From DASPWW01 sp963803425 (lineage in GTDB: Bacteria > Actinomycetota > Thermoleophilia > Solirubrobacterales > 70-9): DNA of 64,000 nt. The translations under genes and the position numbers were made by a program. Location: positions 496,001 to 560,000 of the forward strand of contig CAWDMA010000001.1 of the NCBI GenBank assembly GCA_963803425.1, given 5' to 3'. Under the pieces are notes generated by a model. It saw only the letters and a program-made list of their open reading frames with translations. It was not told the origin of the DNA and ran no database searches. The first letter of the stretch is position 1. Each line of letters starts with the position of its first letter. Shown in pieces: positions 7,443-16,627 of the stretch.

Positions 7443-9031
7443 GAATCGCCGAGTTGGAGTCCCGCCGAGTTAGGACACCCTTGCGGGAGGCTAGCGAGAT
7501 CTTCACGATCTCGCGGCGCCGCGCTTGCAGCGCGCCGGGGGCGGAAGGCGATCGCGGCGATCACCGCCACAGCGGCGAAGGCTCCGGCGCACAGCCACAG
7601 CCCGGCGGCGTAGCCGGCCGCGAACCCATCCGCGACGGCCCGGACCAGATCGCCGCCGATTCCTCGGACGACGGCGTCGGTCGCGTCCTCGTCGGAGAGC
7701 ACCAGCCGGTCGAGCGCAGCGGACTGCTGGTGGGTCAACATCCGGCCCGCGAGCGCCGTGTCCAGGTCGTGTTCGCGGACGGCGTCCAGCAGGGCGCCGA
7801 AGGACACGGTCCCGACCGTCGCGCCGATCCACCGCGACGTGTTCAGGATCCCGGCGCTCTCGCCCCGTTCGGCGGGCGGCCCGGCGGCGGCGCCCGCGGC
7901 CGTCATCGCGATGAGGGCGACCGGCATGCCGATCCCGAACAGGAGCAGGCCCGGGACCAGGACCGCGTACTCCTGGTCCGGGACGAACGCCGCGAGCCAG
8001 GCGCAGCCCGCAGCGGCCGGCAGGGCGCCGGCGATCGCCACCCTCCGGATCCCGTGACCATCGACGAGTCCTCCCGCGATCGGAGAGAGGGCGGGGGCGA
8101 GGATCATCGCCGGAAGCATCGCCAGGCCGGTCATCACCGGGTCGAGGCGGACGACCGTGAGCAGGTAGATCGGGACGAAGACGGCGACGCCGCTGATCCC
8201 GAGCTGAACCAGGAACAGTCCGGCGGCTGCGCCGGCCAGCACCCGCCTGCGGAGCAGCCTCAGGTCGACGAGCGGCTGCTCGGTCGCCAGCTCGACGAGC
8301 GCGAACACGGGGAGGATCGCCACCCCGGCCGCGAGCACCGCGACGGTCGCACGGGACGACCACCCCCATGTCGCCGCCTCGATCCCTCCCGTCAGCACCA
8401 ACCCGAGGCCGGTGAGCGCGAGGACGCTGCCGAGCACGTCGGGCCGCTGACCCTTCGGCGGGGCATGCGACGGGAGCCCCATCGCGCCGACCGCGAAGAC
8501 ACACGCCGTCAGCACCAGGTAGAGCCAGAAGGTGAGCCTCCAGTCCCCTCCCTGGACCAGCACGCCGGAGATCACCGGGACGATCGGAAGCGCCACCACG
8601 GCCACCCCGACATACCAGCCGACCGCCAGGCCGCGGAGCTCCGGCGGCCAGGCGGCGATCACGATGCCGACCGTGGGTGCGATCGCCAGCCCCGCTCCGG
8701 CGCCCTGCAGCGCCAGGCTCGCCACCAGCAGGCCGAAGCCCCCGGCGAGCGTGGCGCCCGCGGCGCCGATCGCGATCGCCGACAGCCCGCCGAGGATGGT
8801 GCGTCGCGAACCGATGATCTCGGCGAGCCGGCCGCCGTGCGGAACCAGGACCGCGAGCCCGAGCATGAATGCGTTCACGACCCACAGCGCCTGATCGTGG
8901 GTGAGGTGCATCTCCTCCTGGATCTGCGGCTGGACCACCCCGACGTCGAATTGGCCGTAGTGCAGGAGGAAGAAACCGCCGGCGCCGAAGGCGAGCGCGG
9001 CTGCGGCGCGAGGGGCCGGTCTCGACGCCAC
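7439..9031 (-). CDS. MFS transporter, DHA2 (EmrB/QacA) family
   Basis: A 530-residue polytopic protein with about 14 hydrophobic spans, as expected for the drug:H+ antiporter-2 family. The loop 2-3 signature is present as GGRLAEIIGSRR, and LALQGAGAGLAIAP matches the span 4-5 region of the family. A short hydrophilic C-terminal tail follows span 14. The GTG start at 9031 is supported by a TAGGCT -10-like box 7 nt upstream (minus strand), implying a leaderless message. Divergent from the SRP RNA gene with only about 30 bp between them. The export substrate cannot be predicted. Confidence 0.88.
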   Translation of the reverse strand: MASRPAPRAAAALAFGAGGFFLLHYGQFDVGVVQPQIQEEMHLTHDQALWVVNAFMLGLAVLVPHGGRLAEIIGSRRTILGGLSAIAIGAAGATLAGGFGLLVASLALQGAGAGLAIAPTVGIVIAAWPPELRGLAVGWYVGVAVVALPIVPVISGVLVQGGDWRLTFWLYLVLTACVFAVGAMGLPSHAPPKGQRPDVLGSVLALTGLGLVLTGGIEAATWGWSSRATVAVLAAGVAILPVFALVELATEQPLVDLRLLRRRVLAGAAAGLFLVQLGISGVAVFVPIYLLTVVRLDPVMTGLAMLPAMILAPALSPIAGGLVDGHGIRRVAIAGALPAAAGCAWLAAFVPDQEYAVLVPGLLLFGIGMPVALIAMTAAGAAAGPPAERGESAGILNTSRWIGATVGTVSFGALLDAVREHDLDTALAGRMLTHQQSAALDRLVLSDEDATDAVVRGIGGDLVRAVADGFAAGYAAGLWLCAGAFAAVAVIAAIAFRPRRAASAAPRDREDLASLPQGCPNSAGLQLGDS

Positions 9032-9062
9032 GGCCGCGAGCCTACAAGTAGGATGGTGGATG

Positions 9063-9290
9063 GACCGTGCTAGGCGGGGAGGTAGCGGTGCCCTGCACCC
9101 GCAATCCGCTCTAGCGGGGCCGAATACCCGTCCGAGGGGCCGCGGCCTTCGGGGTCCGGTCCGCCGCAGGCGGCGTCGACGGCCAGGTCCCGCGCAATGT
9201 GGGCTCGCGAATCAGGTCAGGTCCGGAAGGAAGCAGCCTTAAGCGATCCCCCGCATGTGCCGCGGACCAGCCTGGCCCGAGCCGGCCACG
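9063..9290 (+). ncRNA. ffs: Signal recognition particle RNA
   Basis: The conserved 5' domain GTGCTAGGCGGGGAGGTAGC begins near 9067 and the apical helix-8 motif GGTCCGGAAGGAAGCAGCC lies near 9220-9238; both are diagnostic of bacterial SRP RNA of the longer actinobacterial kind. The long helix is closed by GGCCAGGTCCCGCG (9181-9194) pairing with CGCGGACCAGCCTGGCC (about 9261-9277). The RNA binds Ffh and targets nascent membrane proteins. The TAGGAT box at 9048-9053 gives a transcription start near 9060. The exact 5' and 3' ends are estimates within about 10 nt. Confidence 0.9.
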
Positions 9291-9342
9291 GCGGCAGCGC
9301 CCGGAGACCGCTCTCGACGGCGGGCCGCACGGTCCGTTTCTC

Positions 9343-10824
9343 TCACCCCGGGCAGCGCGCAAACAGCAGCCACGAGCGGTTCTCGGCAACCGGCTCGTCG
9401 GCGCGCGGCGGGGCGACCGGCATCTTCACGGCACCGGGGTCGTTCGGGTCGAGCTCGAACTCCTCCGCGACGAGCGAGGAGGCTGGGACGAACGCGTATC
9501 CGGTGGCCGGGCGCGCCAGTAGCTCGCCGACTCCGGGGAGGATCGCCGACGGGCGTCGGTGCAGCCACAGCGCCAGCATCGGGACGGGGCGGGTGTTGGG
9601 AGCCTGCACCGGCCCGCACCCCGGCTGCACATCCCCCGCCTCGGAGAGCTTGCGAAGGTCGGATTGGATTCGGTCCTGGCGGGCGATGCTGCTCCGCAGG
9701 TCGTCCACTCTGTCCGCCTGCGCCGGGATCAGGACGACGACCAGCAGGCCGACAACGACGAACCCGACGAGCGAGACCGCCCGCCACCGGCTCCCGGGCA
9801 CGAGCAGCATCCACCCGAGGATCCCGACGGCGAAGAAGATCGACAGCAGCGTCCCGGTGAGCAGCAGGTAGCGGGTGATCACGGCAAGCCCACCGAGGGC
9901 GAGCAGCGCGAACGCCCCGGCGGCGAGCACCAGCGCGGCGAGCGGGAGCCGGGCGCGGTCCCGGAGCGCGGTCGCCGCCAGCAGGATCCCGATCGCTCCG
10001 CCGAGCAGGACCGGCTCCCGGACGACCTCCCCGAGCCGGGGCGGGCCCTCGCTGATCAGCCCGCCGATCCCCGTCTCGCGGTCGAGGGTGTCGACGGTGT
10101 CGTGGGTACCGGTCAGCGAGTACAGCGCGTCCCCCGCGAAGGCGAGGTCGCTGAGCGCCCACGCGATCGGAGCGGACGCGACCAGCGCGGTCAGGCTGAG
10201 CATCGCGCCGGGGCGGATCAGGGCGCCGAGCGGTGCGACGATGCCAAGCGGGCGGTCGGGCGCCGTGTAGGCCAGGTACAGCAGGTACGCGATCGAGAAC
10301 AGCCACGCCTCGGGGCGGAGCAGCCCGGCGACGGCGAGCAGGGCCAGCACCGGCCACCCGGCGCGCGGGCGCCTCGTCTCGGCGAGCAGCGCCGCCAGCA
10401 CGATCGCGATGTACGGAAGGTCGACGTAGGCCCGCACCCCGAAGTCGAGCAGCGGCACCCGGGTGAGCACGATCGCGGATGCGAGCATCCCGATCGCGCG
10501 GTTGAACCACTCCGAGCCGAGCCGGTAAGTGAGGTACCCGACGGCGCCCAGCGACAGGAACCCGATCGCCACCATCGCCTCCTCGGCTCCGTCCCCGAGC
10601 GGCGACAGCACGATCCCCGCCAGGGTGGCGAGCGGGTGCGGCGTCGGGGGCAGCAGCACGTGCAGGTCGGGGCTCTTGCCCGCGGCGATCTCGTCTCCCC
10701 AAACGAGCGCATAGAAGGTGTCGTAGTTGGCGAAGCCGTGGCGGAACACCAGCCACAGGCCCGCGGCGAGGACGCCGATCCAGGCCAGCGGGGTGAGCGC
10801 GCTGAGGGCCCGTCTGCTCGCCAT
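9343..10824 (-). CDS. Polytopic membrane protein, possible GT-C type glycosyltransferase
   Basis: A 493-residue protein with roughly 10-12 membrane spans. After span 1 comes an extracytoplasmic segment with FANYDTFYALVWGDEIA and LLPPTPHPLA; an acidic motif in the first loop is typical of GT-C dolichol- or polyprenyl-phosphate-sugar dependent transferases, which suggests but does not prove that function. The C-terminal 120 residues are soluble and contain a cysteine pair. ATG at 10824 is chosen over longer starts because a TAGCCT box lies 10 nt upstream and the frame before it overlaps dnaX. Divergent from dnaX across 77 bp. Confidence 0.6.
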   Translation of the reverse strand: MASRRALSALTPLAWIGVLAAGLWLVFRHGFANYDTFYALVWGDEIAAGKSPDLHVLLPPTPHPLATLAGIVLSPLGDGAEEAMVAIGFLSLGAVGYLTYRLGSEWFNRAIGMLASAIVLTRVPLLDFGVRAYVDLPYIAIVLAALLAETRRPRAGWPVLALLAVAGLLRPEAWLFSIAYLLYLAYTAPDRPLGIVAPLGALIRPGAMLSLTALVASAPIAWALSDLAFAGDALYSLTGTHDTVDTLDRETGIGGLISEGPPRLGEVVREPVLLGGAIGILLAATALRDRARLPLAALVLAAGAFALLALGGLAVITRYLLLTGTLLSIFFAVGILGWMLLVPGSRWRAVSLVGFVVVGLLVVVLIPAQADRVDDLRSSIARQDRIQSDLRKLSEAGDVQPGCGPVQAPNTRPVPMLALWLHRRPSAILPGVGELLARPATGYAFVPASSLVAEEFELDPNDPGAVKMPVAPPRADEPVAENRSWLLFARCPG

Positions 10825-10901
10825 CGGGCCGGGGAGGCTATCGGTGACGGCGGTTCCCGCCGTCACGGCGCTCGCCGGGGCGGCGGATACACTGGCCGTC
10901 C

Positions 10902-12614
10902 GTGGCCGAGATCTCCCTGTACCGACGCCATCGACCGCAGAGCTTCGACGAGGTGGTCGGGCAGGAGGCCGTCGTCCGGACGCTCCGGAACGCGGTGGAG
11001 CGCGACCGGGTCCACCACGCGTACCTGTTCGTCGGCTCGCGCGGGACCGGCAAGACCTCGATGGCGAAGATCCTGGCGCGGTGCCTGAACTGCGAGCAGG
11101 GGCCGACAACCACCCCGTGCGGCGTGTGCGAGTCGTGCCGTGCGATCGCCGCCGGCAGCTCGCTCGACGTGATCGAGATGGACGCCGCCTCGAACCGCTC
11201 CGTCGACGACATCCGCGATCTGCGCGAGCGGGTCGGATACGTCCCGGCCGCGGGGAGGTGGAAGGTCTACATCATCGACGAGGCCCACATGCTCACCCGA
11301 GAGGCGTGGAACGCGTTCCTGAAGACGCTCGAGGAGCCGCCTCCGCACACGGTCTTCGTGCTCGCCACCACCGAGGCGCACAAGGTGATGCCGACGATCG
11401 TCGACCGGTGCCAGCGGTTCGACTTCCAGCGACCTTCGGGGCGCCAGATCGCCGGCGTCGTCGAGCGCGTGTCCGAGGCGGAGGGGATCGAGATCGCCGA
11501 GGGCGCGGTGGGCGCGATCGCGCGCTCCGCGGGCGGCAGCTTCCGCGATGCACTCGGCACGCTCGACCAGCTCGTCGCCTACGGCGGCAGCTCGGTGTCC
11601 ACAGAGGACGTGCTCGCTGTGCTCGGGGTCGCGGACGCGGAGCTGATCTTCGGGGCGGCCGCCGCGATCGCCGCGGGCGACGGGACGGCGGCGCTCGCGA
11701 ACGTCGAGGCGCTCGCCGGCTCGGGCCGGGACGCAACCCAGTACATACGCGACCTGATCGCGCACCTGCGCCAGCTGCTCGTTGTCCGCACCACCGGGGA
11801 GGTCCCTGACGCGGTCGCGATCACCGCCGAGGCCGAGCACCGGATCCGCGCCCAGGCGGACGAGATCGGCGAGGTCGCCCTGGTTCGCGCGATCGATGAG
11901 CTGTCGGCGGCGCTCGCCTCGATCAGGGAGTGGGGCGACGACGCCCGCGCGGCGCTGGAGCTGGCGCTGCTGAAGGCGGCCCGCCCGGACATCGATCCCT
12001 CGGCCGACGCCCTCGCGCAGCGGATCGAGCGGCTCGAGCGCGGCTTCACGGACCCCGTGTCCGTCACCGATGCCCGCGACGCCGATGCCGCGGCCGCCGA
12101 GCCCGCCCCGGATCAGCCCTCTCCCGAGGAGCGTGGCGGCGACAAGCCCCCAGAGGCGTCGTCCACCCCCGCGCTGGAGGCGGCCGATCCCGAGGTCCCC
12201 CGGTCGAGCGCCACCCAGGCGACCTCCGCGGTCGTTGAGACGATCGACATCGAGCGGATCACGGGCCTGTGGCCCGCGGTCCTCGACCACGTTCGCCAGT
12301 CGGGCTCCGAGCTGCTCTCGGCCGTGTTCCAGGCCGCCCGCCCGCTCGCGGTGGACGCGGAGCGGGCCGTGGTCGAGGTCGGGTTCCCATCCTCTGCGGC
12401 GTTCAACAAGCGGAAGGCCGAGGCGCGCGTGAACCAGGAGCGGCTCGCGGAGGCGCTCCGGACGATCGTCGGCGAGAGCCTCCGCCCCGTGTACGTGCTG
12501 ATCGAGGGCGAGGACGAGGCGAACGGCAACGGCGCCGCGCCGATGAGCGACGAGGAGCTTGTTGACTGGATCAAGGCTGAGTTCGACGCCGAGGAGAGGG
12601 GGGAAGCGCGGTGA
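10902..12614 (+). CDS. dnaX: DNA polymerase III subunit gamma/tau
   Basis: A 570-residue clamp-loader ATPase. Walker A GSRGTGKT spans residues 45-52, the zinc module has four cysteines in CLNCEQGPTTTPCGVCESC, Walker B/DExx is IIDEAHM, and the sensor-type segment LATTEAHK follows. The C-terminal 200 residues are Pro/Ala-rich then a tau-like domain. GTG start at 10902 with a TACACT box 8 nt upstream, no ribosome binding site: a leaderless message. The gene sits just after the SRP RNA and is followed by ybaB and recR, the classic order. No A-rich slippery site for a gamma frameshift was found. Confidence 0.95.
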   Translation: MAEISLYRRHRPQSFDEVVGQEAVVRTLRNAVERDRVHHAYLFVGSRGTGKTSMAKILARCLNCEQGPTTTPCGVCESCRAIAAGSSLDVIEMDAASNRSVDDIRDLRERVGYVPAAGRWKVYIIDEAHMLTREAWNAFLKTLEEPPPHTVFVLATTEAHKVMPTIVDRCQRFDFQRPSGRQIAGVVERVSEAEGIEIAEGAVGAIARSAGGSFRDALGTLDQLVAYGGSSVSTEDVLAVLGVADAELIFGAAAAIAAGDGTAALANVEALAGSGRDATQYIRDLIAHLRQLLVVRTTGEVPDAVAITAEAEHRIRAQADEIGEVALVRAIDELSAALASIREWGDDARAALELALLKAARPDIDPSADALAQRIERLERGFTDPVSVTDARDADAAAAEPAPDQPSPEERGGDKPPEASSTPALEAADPEVPRSSATQATSAVVETIDIERITGLWPAVLDHVRQSGSELLSAVFQAARPLAVDAERAVVEVGFPSSAAFNKRKAEARVNQERLAEALRTIVGESLRPVYVLIEGEDEANGNGAAPMSDEELVDWIKAEFDAEERGEAR

Positions 12615-12976
12615 GCCGCGGCGGCGGACCGGGCGGGATGGACTTCAACGCGCTGATGAAGCAGGCGCAGCAGATGCAGGCCGAGATGGCGAAGGCGCAG
12701 GAGCAGCTCAAGGACGAGGTCGTGGACGCAAGCGCGGGGGGCGGGATGGTGAAGGTGAAGATGAGCGGCGATCTGCGGCTGCTCGAGATGCAGATCGACC
12801 CGGAGGCGATCGACCCCGAAGACGCCGAGGTCCTGGCCGACATGGTCACCGCCGCGGTCAACGAGGCGCTGCGCGCCGCGCAGCAGCTCGCCGGCGAGCG
12901 GATGGGCGGGATCGCGGGGCTCGGCGGACCGGGTGGCGCCGGCCTCGGCGGGCTCGGCGGACTGCCCGGCGCCTAG
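12611..12976 (+). CDS. Nucleoid-associated protein YbaB/EbfC family
   Basis: A 121-residue small DNA-binding protein. The helix-rich start (NALMKQAQQMQAEMAKAQEQ) and the central GGGMVKVKMSGD beta segment are characteristic of YbaB. A Gly-rich tail (GIAGLGGPGGAGLGGLGGL) extends the C-terminus, as in other actinobacteria. The GTG start overlaps the dnaX stop by 4 bp; recR follows after 20 bp, so the three genes form one operon linking replication, nucleoid and recombination functions. Confidence 0.92.
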   Translation: MSRGGGPGGMDFNALMKQAQQMQAEMAKAQEQLKDEVVDASAGGGMVKVKMSGDLRLLEMQIDPEAIDPEDAEVLADMVTAAVNEALRAAQQLAGERMGGIAGLGGPGGAGLGGLGGLPGA

Positions 12977-12996
12977 CGCCTCGTCGGGATCCACCG

Positions 12997-13590
12997 ATGC
13001 AGCCGGGCCCGATCAACCGCCTGATCGCCGAGCTGGCGAAGCTGCCGGGGATCGGGCAGCGCTCCGCGCAGCGGCTCGCGTTCCACGTGCTGCGCTCCGA
13101 CGACGCGGAGGCCCGCGCGCTCGCCGACGCGATCCGCGAGGTGAAGGAGCAGGTGACGCTGTGCGAGGTGTGCTTCAACCTCGCCGAGGGACCCCTGTGC
13201 CGGATCTGCTCCGACGAGGGTCGCGATCGGAGCGTGATATGCGTCGTCGAGGAGCCCGCCGACACGATCCCGATCGAGCGCACCCACGAGTACCGGGGGC
13301 TGTACCACGTGCTCGGGGGAGCGCTGTCGCCGATCGACGGGGTCGACCCCGAGGACCTGAAGATCGAGCAGCTGGTCGCCCGGGTCGCGGACGGCGAGGT
13401 GAGCGAGGTGGTGCTCGCCACCAACCCGACCACGACAGGCGAGGCGACCGCGCTCCACATCGCCGAGCGGCTCCGCGGCGAGGCGAGGATCACCCGGCTC
13501 GCGAGCGGCCTCCCGGTTGGCGCCGACCTCGAGCACGCCGACGAGGTGACGCTGGGTCGGGCGCTCGCGGGGCGCCGCAGCCTGGACTAG
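12997..13590 (+). CDS. recR: Recombination protein RecR
   Basis: A 197-residue RecR, which acts with RecO/RecF in loading RecA on gapped DNA. Visible in order: the helix-hairpin-helix LPGIGQRSAQRLAFH, a C4 zinc finger (CEVCFNLAEGPLCRIC), and a Toprim domain with VVEEPADTIPIE and ATNPTTTGEATA. The usual length of the family is about 200 residues, so it is complete. ATG at 12997 begins the typical N-terminus 8 residues before NRLIAEL. Third gene of the dnaX operon. Confidence 0.96.
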   Translation: MQPGPINRLIAELAKLPGIGQRSAQRLAFHVLRSDDAEARALADAIREVKEQVTLCEVCFNLAEGPLCRICSDEGRDRSVICVVEEPADTIPIERTHEYRGLYHVLGGALSPIDGVDPEDLKIEQLVARVADGEVSEVVLATNPTTTGEATALHIAERLRGEARITRLASGLPVGADLEHADEVTLGRALAGRRSLD

Positions 13591-13591
13591 C

Positions 13592-13605
13592 GCCGGGGCC
13601 CCGGC
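13592..13605. terminator. Palindrome between convergent recR and DUF6458 genes
   Basis: GCCGGGGCCCCGGC is a perfect 14-bp palindrome that fills the 15-bp gap between the recR stop and the stop of the convergent gene. Position and GC content suggest a bidirectional terminator, though there is no T tract. Confidence 0.35.
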
Positions 13606-13848
13606 TCAGCGCATGTGCCGCGTCGGGTCGTCGGGACCCGACGGCGGCGGGCGGTAGTACTCGTCGTCGCGGCTGCGCCGGTCGGTGGCGAGCAGCTGGT
13701 ACAGGATCGAGATCGCGAGCCCCGCGAAGCCGGCGATCATCAGGATCAGGCCGAGCGCCTCGCGGTCCACGCCCTCGATGTCGAAGGTGAAGGCGTACCG
13801 GACGATCGCGCCGGCGGCGATCAGGAATATGGACGCGCCGATCGACAA
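13606..13848 (-). CDS. Small membrane protein, DUF6458-like
   Basis: An 80-residue protein with two membrane spans: LSIGASIFLIAAGAIVRYA at the very N-terminus and LGLILMIAGFAGLAISILY in the middle, then a charged tail ending in PPPSGPDDPTRHMR. The opening SIGASIFLI...GAI and ...LILMIAG match the actinobacterial DUF6458 family, in which proteins begin exactly at this point; therefore the TTG at 13848 is preferred to the upstream ATG at 13953. It is the last gene of the padR-MMPL operon, 38 bp after the MMPL stop. Function unknown. Confidence 0.6.
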   Translation of the reverse strand: MSIGASIFLIAAGAIVRYAFTFDIEGVDREALGLILMIAGFAGLAISILYQLLATDRRSRDDEYYRPPPSGPDDPTRHMR

Positions 13849-13886
13849 AGCGGGGCCAGCATAGCTAGCGGCCCAGGCGTGAGGCG

Positions 13887-15986
13887 TCAGGCCTCGCTCA
13901 CCCGAATCCTCTCGTGCAGGCGGCGAAGCGGCGCCGGCGCCCACCAGTTCCACCTGCCGAGCAGCTGCATCAGCGATGGGACCAGCAGCGCCCGGATGAT
14001 CGAGGCGTCGATCAGCACTGCGATGGCGGTGCCCAGGCCGAGTTGCTTGATGAACACGATCTCCGAAGTGACGAACGCCCCGATCGCGATCGCGAACAGG
14101 AGCGCGGCCGCGGTCACGATCCGGCCGGTGCGCTGCAGCCCGATCGAGACCGCCTCGGAGTCCGACGCGCCGGAGTCGCGCGCCTCCTTGATCCGCGACA
14201 GCAGGAACACCCCGTAGTCGGTCGACAGGCCGAACACGACCGCGAACAGGAGCAGCAGCTGGTTCGGCTCCAGCGCCCCCTGGCTCGTGTAGCCGAGCAG
14301 GCTCTCGAACCGCCCGTCCTGGAACACCAGCACCAGGATCCCGAACACCGCGCTCAGCCCGAGCGCGTTCATCAGAAGCTGCTTGATCGGCAGCACCAGC
14401 GAGCCGGTCATCACGAACAGCACCGCGATCGTCACGGCGGCGACGATCGCCAGCACCAGCGGCAGGTGGTCGACGAGGCTCGCCTTCAGGTCGACGAACG
14501 ACGCGGTCCTGCCCGTGACGAGCGCGTCGTCATGCTCGGCGCGGAGCTTGTCGACGAGAGCCTGGCTGCGCTCCCCGAGCGGATCGGTGGCGGGGACGGC
14601 CTCCACGACCCAGACGCCGCCGTCGAGCTGTCGCGGCTCGCTCACCGAGGCGACCCCGTCCATCGTCGCGGTCTGTCGCGCCACCCGGGCGGCGGTCGAC
14701 GACCCTCCCTCGACCGCGAGCTGCACCGGCGTGTCGCGGTACGGCGGAAACTCCGTTCGGAGGGCGTGGTCGACCCTGTACGCGCTCGCCGAGCTCGGCA
14801 GGACGCCGGCGTCGACCGAGGTCAGCTGAATCGACCAGAACGGGAGCCCGAGCACGATCAGCAGCGCGGCTGTCGCGATCGCGATCCGTCCCGGCATCCT
14901 CATCACCACGCCCGAGAGCCGGTACCAGAACCCGCGCTGCTCGCCGCGGGCCTCTCGCTCGGCGCTGCGCTGCACGGAGCGCGGCGCGAGCGCGTTTACC
15001 CGGTCGCCGAGCAGCGCCAGGATCGCGGGCAGCACCACCAGCGCGATCGCGGCGGCGATCAGCGCCACCAGCGAGCCGCCCAGCCCCATCGAGTACAGGA
15101 ACCGCTGCGGGAAGACGAGCAGCCCGGCGAGCGCTCCGGCGACGGTCAGGGAGGAGAACATCACCGTCCGGCCGGCGGTCCCGAGCGTCCGCTTCATCGC
15201 GTCCAAGCCCGGCCCCGAGCGGGCGATCTCCTCGCGGTAGCGCGACACCATGAACAGGCTGTAGTCGATCGCCAGCCCCAGCCCCAGCCCCGTGATCAGG
15301 TTGAGCGCGAAGATCGAGACAGAGGTGAGCTCGCTGGCCACGGTCAGCATCAGGAACGTCCCCACGATCGCCAGGCCGCCGACGAGCAGCGGCAGCAGCG
15401 CGGCGACGAGCCCGCGGAAGAACAGCAGCGAGAGCAGGAACAGGATCGGGAACGCGTACAGCTCGGCCCTGCGGAGGTCCTCCTGGACCTGCTCGTTCAC
15501 CTGCGCGTTCGCCACCGCTGGGCCGCCGACGGTCACCCCGGGCTCGCCGTCGAGCTCGTCGACGAGCCGGTTGGCGACGTCCTGGCGCGTTCCGTCGTCT
15601 TTCGTCCTCAGGGAGGCGGCCAGGTAGGTCGCGTCGCCGCCGCGCGAGACGAACGCATCGGATCCGGTGTCGAGATAGCTGGACACTCGGCTCACTCCCG
15701 GGTCGGCGGCGAGCCGGCCCGCGACCTGCTCCACCCGGTGGCGGCCGGCGGGCGTGGTGACGTCGACGTCCCGGACCAGGGCGACCACATCGGTCTCCTC
15801 GTACCCGGCCGCCTCGAGCCGATCGTCGGCGCGGACGCTCTCGGTGTTGGGGTCGTCGGCGCCGTACGGCTGCAGCTTGTCGGCGACGCCGCCGCCGATC
15901 GCGCCGGCGGCCGCGAACGCGAGCACGCTGAGAATGACGACTGCCCAGCGGCGGCGGGTTACGAGTGCGGCGAGTGCATCGAGCAT
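13887..15986 (-). CDS. MMPL family (RND superfamily) transporter
   Basis: A 699-residue membrane protein made of two repeats, each with one N-terminal span, a large extracytoplasmic domain and a five-span bundle: the YdfJ/MmpL layout. Conserved segments include LGLGLAIDYSLFMVSRYREE and, in the second half, VFGLSTDYGVFLLSRIKEA, whose Asp-Tyr pairs belong to the proton relay. Length is typical. The ATG start abuts the padR stop (one shared base), so a PadR repressor and its exporter are co-expressed; such pairs usually respond to an amphipathic or lipid ligand. Confidence 0.92.
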   Translation of the reverse strand: MLDALAALVTRRRWAVVILSVLAFAAAGAIGGGVADKLQPYGADDPNTESVRADDRLEAAGYEETDVVALVRDVDVTTPAGRHRVEQVAGRLAADPGVSRVSSYLDTGSDAFVSRGGDATYLAASLRTKDDGTRQDVANRLVDELDGEPGVTVGGPAVANAQVNEQVQEDLRRAELYAFPILFLLSLLFFRGLVAALLPLLVGGLAIVGTFLMLTVASELTSVSIFALNLITGLGLGLAIDYSLFMVSRYREEIARSGPGLDAMKRTLGTAGRTVMFSSLTVAGALAGLLVFPQRFLYSMGLGGSLVALIAAAIALVVLPAILALLGDRVNALAPRSVQRSAEREARGEQRGFWYRLSGVVMRMPGRIAIATAALLIVLGLPFWSIQLTSVDAGVLPSSASAYRVDHALRTEFPPYRDTPVQLAVEGGSSTAARVARQTATMDGVASVSEPRQLDGGVWVVEAVPATDPLGERSQALVDKLRAEHDDALVTGRTASFVDLKASLVDHLPLVLAIVAAVTIAVLFVMTGSLVLPIKQLLMNALGLSAVFGILVLVFQDGRFESLLGYTSQGALEPNQLLLLFAVVFGLSTDYGVFLLSRIKEARDSGASDSEAVSIGLQRTGRIVTAAALLFAIAIGAFVTSEIVFIKQLGLGTAIAVLIDASIIRALLVPSLMQLLGRWNWWAPAPLRRLHERIRVSEA

Positions 15987-16546
15987 CAGGCGGACCTCCT
16001 TCGGGCCTGCTTCGGGTCCGACTGTTCGGCGCGGAGCTCCGCGAGGACCTCATCGCACCACTCGATCGCCCACTTGCTGTGGGCGATCCCGTAGCGGACG
16101 ACGAGGCGGGGGAACCGGTTGGGGCCGGCCTTCGCGATCGGCTCCACCGCGCGAAGCTGCTCGAGCTTCTCGGCGTGGAACCGTCGCTTCGCCTCCAGCG
16201 CCTCGACCCCGGCGGAGGGCTCCGCGTCCGCGAGGAAGAGCTTCAGGAGCGCCTCGTCACGCGACTCGTTCACCTCCGGCTCGGCCGACAGCCACGCTCG
16301 CAGCTCCTCCCGGCCGGTTTCGGTGAGCCGGTACTCGACCCGCTTCCGGCCGCCGCTGGGGCGCGACGCCCCCTCGACCAGCCCCTTCTCGGCGAGCGAG
16401 CGGAGCTCCGGGTAGATCTGCCCGTAGCTTGCGGCCCAGAAGAACCGCGTGGAGCGGTCGACGAACGACTTGATCTCGTATCCGCTCATCGGCTCGCTGA
16501 TGTTGAGCAGCCCGAGGATTACGTAGGCCGTGCTCTTGCCCTCCAT
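15986..16546 (-). CDS. PadR family transcriptional regulator
   Basis: A 186-residue regulator. The N-terminal winged helix (YVILGLLNISEPMSGYEIK, then FFWAASYGQIYPEL and LTETGREELRAW) is typical of PadR, and the C-terminal half is a helical dimerisation/ligand domain. It precedes and overlaps the MMPL gene, and its promoter carries a strong palindrome (16562-16577), so autorepression and control of the exporter are likely. ATG at 16546. Confidence 0.92.
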   Translation of the reverse strand: MEGKSTAYVILGLLNISEPMSGYEIKSFVDRSTRFFWAASYGQIYPELRSLAEKGLVEGASRPSGGRKRVEYRLTETGREELRAWLSAEPEVNESRDEALLKLFLADAEPSAGVEALEAKRRFHAEKLEQLRAVEPIAKAGPNRFPRLVVRYGIAHSKWAIEWCDEVLAELRAEQSDPKQARRRSA

Positions 16547-16553
16547 TTGGACA

Positions 16554-16585
16554 ACATATCACGCCGATATATCGGCGAGATAGAT
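16554..16585. promoter_or_regulatory. PadR-type operator palindrome
   Basis: CGCCGATATATCGGCG (16562-16577) is a perfect 16-bp palindrome, and it lies between an outer ACAT (16554-16557) and ATGT (16582-16585) in the arrangement of PadR operators (ATGT/ACAT half sites). It covers the 81-bp region upstream of padR. The operator role is inferred. Confidence 0.6.
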
Positions 16586-16627
16586 GTGTGACCGACCTCA
16601 CACCCGAGCGCCGCGGGCGCGGGCGCG

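Noticed and set aside
10902..12614. Programmed frameshift in dnaX to make a gamma subunit
   Set aside because: No A-rich slippery heptamer or downstream stem was found near residue 430; the full-length product is simplest.
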